The translations under genes and the position numbers were made by a program. Shown piece after piece: positions 7,300 through 13,867 of a DNA stretch of 13,913 bases. Every line of letters starts with the position of its first letter. The stretch's first letter is position 1. The DNA comes from Alphaproteobacteria bacterium UBA3768 (GTDB lineage: Bacteria; Pseudomonadota; Alphaproteobacteria; CAAHEQ01; UBA3637). The notes beneath the pieces were generated by a model. That model did not search any database. It saw nothing but the letters and a program-made list of their open reading frames with translations, and had not been told where the DNA came from. The stretch lies in assembly GCA_002372315.1 (NCBI GenBank), contig DFFU01000025.1, positions 1 to 13,913 on the forward strand, in the 5' to 3' direction.

Positions 7300-7889
7300 C
7301 AATTCAAGATATGTTGGTACCAACTGTTATTGAAACCACAGGTCGTGGCGAACGTGCTTTTGATATTTATTCACGTCTTTTAAAAGAACGTATTGTCTTT
7401 TTGACGGGCGAAGTGAATGATGAAGTATCAAGCCTCATCTGTGCGCAACTGCTCTTTTTGGAAGCTGAAAATCCTGATAAAGAGATCTCTTTTTATATCA
7501 ATTCCCCAGGTGGTGTTGTGACGGCGGGATTGGCCATTTTGGATACAATGAACTATATCAAATGCCCCGTATCCACAGTTTGTTTAGGGCAGGCATGTTC
7601 TATGGGATCATTGCTTTTAACCTGTGGCGAAAAAGGGCGTCGTTTTGCACTGCCCAATGCCCGCGTTATGATTCATCAACCCAGCGGTGGTTTCCAAGGT
7701 CAAGCAACAGATATGGAAATTCATGTTAAGGAAATTTTAGCCATTAAAAAACGCTTGAATCAAATTTATGTAGAGCAAACGGGCAAATCTTTAAAGGAAA
7801 TAGAGGCAGCTATGGAACGTGACAATTTTATGACGGCAGAAGAAGCTCTAAAATTTGGTTTGATTGATGCAGTGGTGCATAAAAAATAA
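7296..7889 (+). CDS. clpP: ATP-dependent Clp protease proteolytic subunit
   Basis: ClpP forms the double-heptamer barrel that degrades substrates unfolded by ClpX. The 197-residue protein has the full serine-protease triad: Ser102 in GQACSMGS, His127 in MIHQPSGG, and Asp176 in ERDNFMTAEEA. It also has the conserved SFYINSPGG strand (65-73). Length and N terminus agree with ordinary catalytic ClpP, not the inactive ClpR-like variants. The ATG is preceded by AAAGGAGA and overlaps the stop of the ankyrin-like gene. clpX follows after 11 bp, so clpP and clpX are clearly co-transcribed. A Cys (101) sits beside the active Ser where Ala is common, a minor variation. Confidence 0.97.
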   Translation: MTIQDMLVPTVIETTGRGERAFDIYSRLLKERIVFLTGEVNDEVSSLICAQLLFLEAENPDKEISFYINSPGGVVTAGLAILDTMNYIKCPVSTVCLGQACSMGSLLLTCGEKGRRFALPNARVMIHQPSGGFQGQATDMEIHVKEILAIKKRLNQIYVEQTGKSLKEIEAAMERDNFMTAEEALKFGLIDAVVHKK

Positions 7890-7900
7890 AGGAGTCCGAA

Positions 7901-9157
7901 ATGACAGATGAAACATTGGTATGCTCATTTTGTGGTAAAACACAAAAAGAAGTTAAGAAATTGATTGCGGGCCGTTCTGATAAAGAGGAAGCAGGGCAGG
8001 GGAAAACCGTTTATATTTGTGATGAATGTATTGGCCTTTGCCAGGATATTTTAAAAGACGAAGTTAAAAAGAATCCTCAGTTGGAACTGGAAGGTTTAGG
8101 AGGTGAACAACCGTTAAAAAAACCTGAAGAACTCAAAAAGTTTTTAGATGAATATGTTATAGGTCAAAATGAAGCCAAAAAAGTTTTATCTGTTGCTGTA
8201 TATAATCATTATAAGCGGTTAAAAAATAAAGAAAAAGTGGATGGAGTTGAACTGGAAAAGTCTAACATCTTATTATTGGGAGCAACAGGTTGTGGTAAAA
8301 CCTTATTGGCGCGCACTTTGGCCAAAACACTGGATGTGCCTTTTGCGATCGCCGATGCAACGACTTTGACTGAGGCGGGATATGTAGGTGAAGATGTTGA
8401 AAATGTTGTTTTAAAGCTTTTGCAAGCAGCCAACTATGATGTCGCTAAGGCAGAACGTGGGATTATCTATATTGATGAAATTGATAAAATTGCCCGTAAA
8501 TCAGATGGTCCTTCTATTACACGTGATGTGTCCGGTGAGGGGGTGCAGCAAGCTCTTTTAAAAATGATAGAAGGAACAGAAGCGAGTTTACCTCCACAGG
8601 GAGGACGTAAACATCCCAATCAAGAATATATCAAAGTAAATACACGTCATATTTTGTTTATTTGTGGCGGTGCTTTTGATGGTTTGGAAAAAGTGATTTC
8701 TTCGCGTTTGGCTGAATATTCTGTTGGTTTTGGTTCGGATGTTAAAAATAAAGATAAATTGGATGCTAATGAGCTATTAAAACAATTAGAACCTGATGAT
8801 TTATTAAAGTATGGTTTGATTCCTGAATTTATTGGGCGTTTACCTGTACATGTGGCTTTAAAGGCGTTGGATGAAGATGCTTTAGTAAAAATTTTGACTG
8901 AGCCTAAAAATGCGTTAGTCAAACAATATCAAGCCTTGTTCAAAATGGAAAATGTTGATTTAAAAATTACTGAAAAGGCCTGTCGTGCGATTGCTCAAAA
9001 GGCAATGAAACGCAAAACTGGTGCGCGCGGTTTGCGTTCCATTATGGAAGATTTATTGATGGATTTGATGTATTCTATACCATCTCAAAAAGATGTGCAC
9101 GAAATCATCATTGATCAAGATGTCGTTAATGGTAAATCAAAACCAACAATTAAATAA
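7901..9157 (+). CDS. clpX: Clp protease ATP-binding unfoldase subunit
   Basis: ClpX is the AAA+ hexamer that recognises, unfolds and feeds substrates to ClpP. The 418-residue protein starts with the zinc-binding domain (Cys 8, 11, 40 and 43). Then come Walker A GATGCGKT (127-134; most relatives have GPTG(S/C)GKT), the pore loop GYVGED (160-165), Walker B IIYIDEID (188-195), the RKH-type loop in GGRKHP, and the arginine-finger/sensor region ending in KRKTGARGLRSIMED. The IGF-type ClpP-contact loop appears as VGFGSD. The ribosome site GGAG lies just before the ATG. It is downstream of clpP by 11 bp and upstream of two small unrecognised genes in the same direction. A lon gene, frequent after clpX in alphaproteobacteria, is not here. 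Confidence 0.97.
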   Translation: MTDETLVCSFCGKTQKEVKKLIAGRSDKEEAGQGKTVYICDECIGLCQDILKDEVKKNPQLELEGLGGEQPLKKPEELKKFLDEYVIGQNEAKKVLSVAVYNHYKRLKNKEKVDGVELEKSNILLLGATGCGKTLLARTLAKTLDVPFAIADATTLTEAGYVGEDVENVVLKLLQAANYDVAKAERGIIYIDEIDKIARKSDGPSITRDVSGEGVQQALLKMIEGTEASLPPQGGRKHPNQEYIKVNTRHILFICGGAFDGLEKVISSRLAEYSVGFGSDVKNKDKLDANELLKQLEPDDLLKYGLIPEFIGRLPVHVALKALDEDALVKILTEPKNALVKQYQALFKMENVDLKITEKACRAIAQKAMKRKTGARGLRSIMEDLLMDLMYSIPSQKDVHEIIIDQDVVNGKSKPTIK

Positions 9158-9168
9158 GAAGGAATTAT

Positions 9169-9612
9169 ATGAAACTGTGGAAAAAAATAAAAAGAATTTG
9201 GCGTCAACATCGACTTGACCATGCACGCGCAGAACTTTTTTTGTTTCAGCTTGAATTTCCTAAATATAAGCCACATGGAACCCACCCGTGGCCTGCGGGG
9301 TTAGCTCGCATTGGTGATAGAATAGAATATAAAGAAAAATTGGCCGCTGATTATGCCTATCCAGAAGGGGCTGATTTGCTGGCTCAAAAGCAGGATTTTA
9401 TTGACAAATATACGAAGCATGAACGGGCGCAATTTGATTATTTTATAACAAATAATTTATATAATTGTGATGATGAAATCAGAACGCGTGTATGGCGAGA
9501 CCATGAACAGATAGAACGTTTTCGAGCTCAACGTGTTTGGCATAAAGAGGTGGTACACGGCAGTTATCGCAATCGCATTCGTCAAAAACTTATGAATCAA
9601 AAAACAAGGTAA
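9169..9612 (+). CDS. uncharacterised basic protein downstream of clpX
   Basis: I do not recognise this 147-residue protein. It begins with a strongly basic helix (MKLWKKIKRIWRQHRL) and contains a Pro/His segment (KPHGTHPWPAGLARIGDR, about 54-71) and many Tyr, Asp and Glu. It ends with another basic stretch (YRNRIRQKLMNQKTR). No signal peptide or transmembrane helix is evident; the first helix could be amphipathic and membrane associating. AAGGAA precedes the ATG, and the gene follows clpX by 11 bp. Codon use resembles its neighbours, so it is probably a real gene of the clp transcript. The next small gene begins 3 bp after its stop. Confidence 0.7.
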   Translation: MKLWKKIKRIWRQHRLDHARAELFLFQLEFPKYKPHGTHPWPAGLARIGDRIEYKEKLAADYAYPEGADLLAQKQDFIDKYTKHERAQFDYFITNNLYNCDDEIRTRVWRDHEQIERFRAQRVWHKEVVHGSYRNRIRQKLMNQKTR

Positions 9613-9615
9613 AAA

Positions 9616-9885
9616 ATGGGGATAATTCGCAGATTTTTGTTTCGTTTGATATACCCTATACCCCAAAAAGGTGAGGATCTGATCTCTCACAAAGAAAATT
9701 TTATAGAGGACTATATTGAACCTTATCGGATAGGGTTAGAAATTAAAGGTCTAATTACACCCAGAAAAAAACGAGAAAGTGTGTGTTACGCAAAGAATAA
9801 AAACGATAAACTTCAAAGAAAACACGCAGAAGCCTATAAAGTATGGCAAAAAGTTGCCTCAATGAAACAAAGGCTTCGTGGGTAA
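9616..9885 (+). CDS. uncharacterised small basic protein
   Basis: This encodes 89 residues with a basic, partly hydrophobic start (MGIIRRFLFRLIYPIP), a middle acidic patch (ENFIEDYIEPYRIG) and a Lys/Arg-rich C-terminal half. No known domain is recognised. AAGGT lies 6 bp before the ATG, inside the end of the previous gene, and the start is only 3 bp after that gene's stop, so the pair is probably translated together. Like its neighbour it opens with a cationic amphipathic segment followed by a Tyr/Asp-containing body, which hints at a related role, but sequence identity is not evident. Confidence 0.6.
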   Translation: MGIIRRFLFRLIYPIPQKGEDLISHKENFIEDYIEPYRIGLEIKGLITPRKKRESVCYAKNKNDKLQRKHAEAYKVWQKVASMKQRLRG

Positions 9886-9916
9886 AATTTTTCAAAAGAG
9901 AAACTATATTTTTTCC

Positions 9917-9945
9917 TTGACAATAAACGAGAAAAAGTTTAAAAT
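9917..9945 (+). promoter_or_regulatory. sigma70-type promoter of tRNA-Ala
   Basis: A consensus TTGACA (9917-9922) and TAAAAT (9940-9945) are separated by 17 bp. The tRNA begins 20 bp after the -10 box. Confidence 0.75.
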
Positions 9946-9965
9946 AATCCCAGTATTTCCTATAA

Positions 9966-10041
9966 GGGGATATAGCTCAGTTGGTAGAGCGACGCGTTCG
10001 CAATGCGTAGGTCTGGGGTTCGATTCCCCATATCTCCACCA
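9966..10041 (+). tRNA. tRNA-Ala (anticodon CGC)
   Basis: This is a complete 76-nt cloverleaf with encoded CCA. The 7-bp acceptor stem GGGGATA/TATCTCC includes the G3-T70 wobble pair that marks alanine tRNAs. The anticodon stem ACGCG/TGCGT encloses loop TTCGCAA, giving anticodon CGC for GCG codons. The T arm TGGGG-TTCGATT-CCCCA is canonical. It is a single-gene unit with its own promoter and terminator. Confidence 0.97.
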
Positions 10042-10070
10042 AAAAAACTCCCCAAAAGGGAGTTTTTTTA
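10042..10070 (+). terminator. intrinsic terminator of tRNA-Ala
   Basis: ACTCCC (10047-10052) pairs with GGGAGT (10058-10063) around a CAAAA loop. It is preceded by A residues and followed by a run of T, and it begins directly after the CCA end. Confidence 0.9.
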
Positions 10071-10130
10071 TTTCCTAGACCAGAACAAATTCGTTTAAAT
10101 ATGGTAAGGTAATATAAGCAGAATTCGAGT

Positions 10131-10772
10131 TTACTTTTCCTTGGCTACTGCTTTGTGTCGTCTGTGATGAGAAAGAGGAGATAATCTGTTCCTTGCATAT
10201 GTTGAAAATCTTTGTCTTCTTATGAAGTGTATCATTTCATTTCCTGTTTGTGCAGTATGCCTATGGGGAATTTCTTTAAAATCTTGGAGCAAATCTTTTG
10301 AAACGCCGCGCATCAAAAGCGTATCAGCTTTCAAATTTTTTGCTAATTCATATTCACTGATTGAATCACCAATTACAATTATTTTGGATGGTTTAAAATA
10401 TTGAATTAAACTTTTGGCAACCTCTATATCGCTTTTCAGTAGTCCATTAGGTTCCCTTCCAAAAGGAACATCTTGATTATTATGTTGCCAGTTTTGAAAG
10501 TTTGGAAATAAAGATTTTAACTCATTACTACTTTCATGTTCTGGATTTCCACCGGATAGGAGAACATTGTTTCCAAGAGTGGCTGTGTACCTAACTAAAT
10601 CAGACATACCTGTGATCATTAATTTCTTTTCATTAGGATGAGTTTCTTTAAATTTGGATAAAGTCATATCAAAATCTTTATTTTTTTGCTTTTCATAGGC
10701 ATATGCAAAAAAAATCGGTAATTCCAAAGTACCATCACAGTCATAAACGAATAAAGGAGCATTTTTTTTCAT
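10131..10772 (-). CDS. HAD-superfamily phosphatase-like hydrolase
   Basis: This 213-residue protein carries the haloacid dehalogenase signature. Motif I is VYDCDGTLE (9-17, nucleophile Asp11 and acid/base Asp13). A motif II-type Ser lies in VLLSGGN (70-76), a Lys sits near 130 (KPSKI), and motif IV GDSISEYELA (135-144) holds the metal-binding Asp136. It probably removes a phosphate from a small metabolite in the cytoplasm; the substrate is unknown. The C-terminal 30 residues are very Arg/Lys/His rich (RRQRFSTYARNR, HHRRHK), which is unusual for the family and could bind nucleic acid or membrane. The start ATG 10772 has AAAGGA about 8 bp upstream. A longer open frame to 10826 runs through the promoter and is rejected. 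It stands alone, divergent from the ABC exporter gene. Confidence 0.75.
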   Translation of the reverse strand: MKKNAPLFVYDCDGTLELPIFFAYAYEKQKNKDFDMTLSKFKETHPNEKKLMITGMSDLVRYTATLGNNVLLSGGNPEHESSNELKSLFPNFQNWQHNNQDVPFGREPNGLLKSDIEVAKSLIQYFKPSKIIVIGDSISEYELAKNLKADTLLMRGVSKDLLQDFKEIPHRHTAQTGNEMIHFIRRQRFSTYARNRLSPLSHHRRHKAVAKEK

Positions 10773-10797
10773 GTTGATTTCCTTTCGTTTTATAGAT

Positions 10798-10826
10798 GTT
10801 ATAAAAGAAATTATTTTTATTGTCAA
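10798..10826 (-). promoter_or_regulatory. sigma70-type promoter of the HAD hydrolase gene
   Basis: On the minus strand a consensus TTGACA (10826-10821) and TATAAC (10803-10798) are separated by 17 bp, about 25 bp upstream of the chosen ATG. Confidence 0.7.
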
Positions 10827-10885
10827 ATTATTTTTTTATATAAATTTTTAGGGGATAACATCTTTGGGAAAGATATAATACTTCA

Positions 10886-10914
10886 AATAAAAAAATTCCA
10901 TAAAATGGAACTTT
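10886..10914 (-). terminator. minus-strand intrinsic terminator hairpin
   Basis: Read on the minus strand, AAAGTTCCA pairs with TGGAATTTT (one G-U pair) around a 5-nt loop and is followed by a T-rich run. The G-U pair becomes an A-C mismatch on the plus strand, so minus is the working direction. No minus-strand gene is visible just upstream of it. Confidence 0.55.
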
Positions 10915-10918
10915 CAAA

Positions 10919-11021
10919 ATGATGCGGGCTGCTTTGCGCTTATCGGACTCAAATCACACAAGAATTGAAAGAAAAAGTACGAAAAATTTGAGTTGTAATC
11001 TGTACAAGTTTCTGATATTAT
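10919..11021 (+). repeat. repeat module A, copy 1 (29-bp core plus promoter)
   Basis: Bases 10926-10954 are identical to 12950-12978, and similarity continues to the promoter boxes (for example AAGAATTGAAA). The core contains TTATCGGACTCAAAT (10940-10954), the left inverted copy bounding the ABC exporter unit. The -35 box lies 38 bp after the core, against 37 bp in copy 2. Confidence 0.85.
10993..11021 (+). promoter_or_regulatory. sigma70-type promoter of the ABC exporter gene
   Basis: TTGTAA (10993-10998) and TATTAT (11016-11021) are separated by 17 bp. The same -35 and spacing recur before the lipoprotein gene. Confidence 0.75.
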
Positions 11022-11041
11022 GAAAGAAAGAGGAGAAGATG

Positions 11042-12820
11042 ATGGAAAATCGAAAATTATCAAATACGCAATTTATCAAGGAAGTGTTGGGGATTTGTTT
11101 ATCCGCCCCTAAAAAACTAAAAAAAGGATTAATTATATGCTGTGTTTGCATCGGAATTAGCACGTTATTTTCTGCACTTATTCCTGTTATTTCGGGATAT
11201 GTATTAAATTCTCTAAAAGATTCCATTTCCCAGAATGTCTTAACTGGTATTTTATTACTGTGGACTTTTTTCTACGTATTATCTGGAAAAATAGGGTTAT
11301 TGTTTGATGAAATTGTAGATAGTTTTTCACAGGTTGTTTATCAACGCTATAATGTTTTGTTTCGTCTAAAAAAGATAGCATCTGTTTTCAATATGCCTGC
11401 AATAGTTGCTTCATCTGAATTTCGACAAAATATGGTTGCTTCTATTCCCAGATTGGGAAGTTTAGGGGAAAACACGATATATAGTTTCATTTGGAATATT
11501 TTTTGGCAAGCAGGTTTTGTCTTTTCCTATATAACTTTATTTTGTATCGCCCCCGTATATTCGTTGATTATTTTAGCTATTTCAATTTTTCAAGCTTACT
11601 TTACGTTATGGATTAACAATCGTTTGAAGGAAAAATCAGAGGCTTTAGTAAACTATGAAAAGGACAATAATACCTCTCAACAGGATGCTTTGGAAAACCT
11701 ACAAAATATTAGGATGTTGGGCATTCATAATCAGGTTATGAATGAACTAAATGATAAACATGAGCATTATTTTTACGATTTTCAGTCCTATCAAATTAAA
11801 CAAATATTCTTCAGTTTAATTCCTAATACGGTTAGTCTATTAAGTCAATGTATTTTAATTTATATGGCTGTTCAGATTGCTTTTGAAAAACAAGATATTG
11901 GACTATATGTTATGTTAAGCGGATTAAGTATGGATGTTCTTAGAAAGGTAGATGCTGTTATCAATCGCTACAAATGGCTTCATAACTACGGAATTCAGTA
12001 CCTTACTCTGAACAAAGAGTTGCAATATGACACTTCTTTGATGCCCAAGTCGGGAAAGGGTAAACTGTCCACCATTAAAGAGATTGCCTTGGAAAAGGTA
12101 TGTTTTACTTACCCAGAGGAAAAATCCCCTGTTTTGAACAACCTTTCCTTAAAAATCAAGGCGGGCTCACGCGTAGCGATTATCGGAAACTCAGGCATGG
12201 GAAAATCCACCCTTATCAATGTCATGCAACACGCTTATGAAATTCAATCGGGGAAAGTGCTTTATAATGGTAAAAATGTACAGACGATTTCACGGGAATC
12301 TTTGCGGGATAATCTGACCTATATTGACCAACACCCAACTTTTTGGAGTCAAAAGACCATTAAAGAAAACCTTTTGATGTTCAATCCAAAAGCAACGGAT
12401 GCAGAACTCTATCAAGCGTTGCGATCCGCGAACCTTTTGGATGAAATTACACAAAAAGAAAGAGGAATTGACAGCAAAGTGACCACTTTGTCGGCAGGTC
12501 AAAAGCAACGGTTATCTCTTGCAAGAGCCTTACTCCGCCACACACCCCTTATCATTATGGATGAACCAACCGCCAATTTGGATACACATGCCCAAACAAA
12601 AGTGTTAGAGGGGATTAAAAACCTATCCAAAGTGAAAGGGCAAAAGCCGACTGTTATCTTTGCCAGCAATGTGCCAGCGGAAATTGCCAGTGCTAACCGT
12701 ATCCTTTTGTTAGAGAATGGGCAGATTGTGGAAGATGGTACACCCAAAAAGCTGATGACTAACGAAAGATCAAAAACCTATAAACGCCTTAAAAAATATA
12801 AAGCTTTGTTTATGGATTAA
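11042..12820 (+). CDS. ABC exporter half-transporter (fused membrane and ATPase domains)
   Basis: This is an inner-membrane ATP-driven exporter of the MsbA/LapB-like type that would work as a homodimer; the substrate is unknown. Residues ~1-320 hold about six hydrophobic helices, and the ATPase domain runs from ~345. Visible motifs are Walker A GNSGMGKST (~382-390), Q-loop YIDQ (~430), signature LSAGQ (~483-487), Walker B LIIMDEP with catalytic Glu (~503-509) and D-loop ANLD. The switch (H-loop) position reads FASNVP: Asn replaces the conserved His. AGGAG lies 6 bp before ATG 11042 but only 3 bp before the ATG at 11039, so I prefer the second. The ATPase half looks richer in C and G than the AT-rich membrane half. 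It sits alone between repeat modules, without peptidase, adaptor or substrate genes. Confidence 0.88.
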   Translation: MENRKLSNTQFIKEVLGICLSAPKKLKKGLIICCVCIGISTLFSALIPVISGYVLNSLKDSISQNVLTGILLLWTFFYVLSGKIGLLFDEIVDSFSQVVYQRYNVLFRLKKIASVFNMPAIVASSEFRQNMVASIPRLGSLGENTIYSFIWNIFWQAGFVFSYITLFCIAPVYSLIILAISIFQAYFTLWINNRLKEKSEALVNYEKDNNTSQQDALENLQNIRMLGIHNQVMNELNDKHEHYFYDFQSYQIKQIFFSLIPNTVSLLSQCILIYMAVQIAFEKQDIGLYVMLSGLSMDVLRKVDAVINRYKWLHNYGIQYLTLNKELQYDTSLMPKSGKGKLSTIKEIALEKVCFTYPEEKSPVLNNLSLKIKAGSRVAIIGNSGMGKSTLINVMQHAYEIQSGKVLYNGKNVQTISRESLRDNLTYIDQHPTFWSQKTIKENLLMFNPKATDAELYQALRSANLLDEITQKERGIDSKVTTLSAGQKQRLSLARALLRHTPLIIMDEPTANLDTHAQTKVLEGIKNLSKVKGQKPTVIFASNVPAEIASANRILLLENGQIVEDGTPKKLMTNERSKTYKRLKKYKALFMD

Positions 12821-12948
12821 AATCGTATTTAAGAGTCCGATAATCGGTGATTTCTTCTGATTTTTAACAATTGGACTATCGGACTCGCCATAATGCATGC
12901 AAACAAACGAAAAAGCCCTCATTTTCTTGAGGGCTTTAATACATGGTG
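12821..12948. repeat. repeat module R, copy 1 (128 bp: palindrome, terminator, TGGTG end)
   Basis: It aligns without gaps to 13740-13867, with about three quarters of positions identical by hand count. It begins directly after the ABC exporter stop. Order: AATCGyATTT, palindrome arms GAGTCCGATA (12833-12842) and TATCGGACTC (12877-12886), GCCATAA, a 31-nt block identical in both copies (12909-12939) containing the hairpin, then TGGTG. Confidence 0.85.
12909..12937 (-). terminator. terminator hairpin within repeat R copy 1
   Basis: AAAGCCCTCA (12912-12921) and TGAGGGCTTT (12928-12937) form a 10-bp stem with a 6-nt loop. The minus-strand transcript would end in TTTTTC and the plus strand only in TTTAAT, so it works best for minus-strand RNA. 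It may also stop plus-strand transcription from the ABC gene. Confidence 0.7.
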
Positions 12949-13044
12949 TGGGCTGCTTTGCGCTTATCGGACTCAAATATCTGAAGAATTGAAACAAAAA
13001 TTGCAAAAAATAAGGTTGTAATTTTTTAAAAATTCTTGTATTCT
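12943..13044 (+). repeat. repeat module A, copy 2 (29-bp core plus promoter)
   Basis: The core 12950-12978 is identical to 10926-10954. It abuts repeat R copy 1 through the shared ATGGTG and contains the left inverted copy TTATCGGACTCAAAT (12964-12978) bounding the lipoprotein unit. Confidence 0.85.
13016..13044 (+). promoter_or_regulatory. sigma70-type promoter of the lipoprotein gene
   Basis: TTGTAA (13016-13021) and TATTCT (13039-13044) are separated by 17 bp. The position relative to the repeat core matches the ABC exporter promoter. Confidence 0.7.
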
Positions 13045-13074
13045 ATAAAAAATGGTTAAATGAAAGGAATTTAT

Positions 13075-13659
13075 ATGAAAAAATTACTTTTACTTTTTTG
13101 TATTACCTTGACAGGTTGTGCCACTTATACACTTTTTCATGACAATGAAAATTGCATAGGAACACGGGAATTTAAAATTTTACAGGCTCTTGATGATGGT
13201 GCTTTGGCTTATGAATGTACTGTTTTGAGTGGGTGTGATATTACCAATCGATTAGTCTTTTTAGATTGGCAACCGGATGTTGATTATTATGATGGTTTGG
13301 TTGTAAAGGCGCCATCTAATAAGTGTGCAGTTCAAAATGGAGTTTATAGATATACGAATAAACAAAACACACAAAAAACAGTTCCCGTAATTAAATTTGA
13401 GTTCAAAGATTCACCCAAAACAGAAGAGGATATTGCGGAGAGATTGGAAGATATACGCAAGACGATGTATGCAGCTTGTGTCCATGATTCTAAAATCCAT
13501 GATAAAAAAGAAGACACAAAGTTCTGTGATTGTTATGCGGATCAATTCGTTTCTTATTTTGCAGATACCGTGAAAGAAAAATCCGAATTTTTAGATGATA
13601 AACTTTATAAATTAGTCAAAAAGAAATGTAATAAATTGCCTAAATGGTTAAATAAGTAA
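13075..13659 (+). CDS. small Cys-containing lipoprotein of unknown function
   Basis: The 194-residue protein opens with a lipoprotein signal (MKKLLLLFCITLTGCATY). The lipobox is LTGC, so Cys15 would be lipidated and the protein anchored in a membrane facing the periplasm or surface. The mature part has further Cys residues, among them ECTVLSGC, NKC, AAC, the FCDC pair near the C terminus and KKKC; disulfides are plausible. The last ~70 residues are charged and helical in character. I recognise no family. The ATG at 13075 has AAAGGA 6 bp upstream; an earlier ATG at 13060 precedes that ribosome site and is less likely. It lies alone between repeat modules, with its own copy of the promoter module. 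Confidence 0.75.
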   Translation: MKKLLLLFCITLTGCATYTLFHDNENCIGTREFKILQALDDGALAYECTVLSGCDITNRLVFLDWQPDVDYYDGLVVKAPSNKCAVQNGVYRYTNKQNTQKTVPVIKFEFKDSPKTEEDIAERLEDIRKTMYAACVHDSKIHDKKEDTKFCDCYADQFVSYFADTVKEKSEFLDDKLYKLVKKKCNKLPKWLNK

Positions 13660-13739
13660 GTTTTGTTAGGTGGTTTTACTGAAAAAGTCTTGGGATGAGG
13701 TTTTAATCGGACTATGTATAAGTGCTTGTTTTATAAAGA

Positions 13740-13867
13740 AATCGCATTTGTGAGTCCGATAATTGAAGAATTTTGGCATTTTTCGGAAGTGTAATTATCG
13801 GACTGGCCATAAGGCTTGCGGTTAAAAGAAAAAGCCCTCATTTTCTTGAGGGCTTTAAAACGTGGTG
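13740..13867. repeat. repeat module R, copy 2 (128 bp, ends at tRNA-Phe CCA)
   Basis: This is the gapless counterpart of 12821-12948. The palindrome arms are a perfect 12 bp: AGTCCGATAATT (13753-13764) and AATTATCGGACT (13793-13804), with a 28-nt spacer. Spacer sequence differs from copy 1 while the arms are kept. The terminal TGGTG is the complement of the tRNA-Phe CACCA end. Confidence 0.85.
13828..13856 (-). terminator. intrinsic terminator of tRNA-Phe
   Basis: The stem is AAAGCCCTCA (13831-13840) with TGAGGGCTTT (13847-13856). On the minus strand it is followed by TTTTTC and starts 6 nt after the tRNA CCA. The block is identical to the one at 12909-12939. Confidence 0.85.

Noticed and set aside
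7888..7903. GGAGTCCGAAATG before clpX resembling the AGTCCGAT repeat
   Set aside because: It is the clpX ribosome site and lacks the last base of the octamer; a coincidence.
9878..10078. Open frame of 66 codons running across the tRNA-Ala region
   Set aside because: It spans the tRNA promoter, the tRNA and its terminator; it is a chance frame.
10071..10130. Spacer between the tRNA-Ala terminator and the HAD gene stop
   Set aside because: No gene, terminator or repeat could be supported here.
10773..10826. Longer N terminus for the HAD hydrolase
   Set aside because: The extension overlaps the TTGACA-N17-TATAAC promoter, and a good ribosome site precedes the internal ATG at 10772.
12821..12886. 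Integron attC site
   Set aside because: The palindrome resembles one in position, but the GTTRRRY and RYYYAAC core sites are absent and no integrase is visible.
10919..13867. CRISPR array
   Set aside because: Repeats are few, irregularly spaced, in both orientations and separated by genes.
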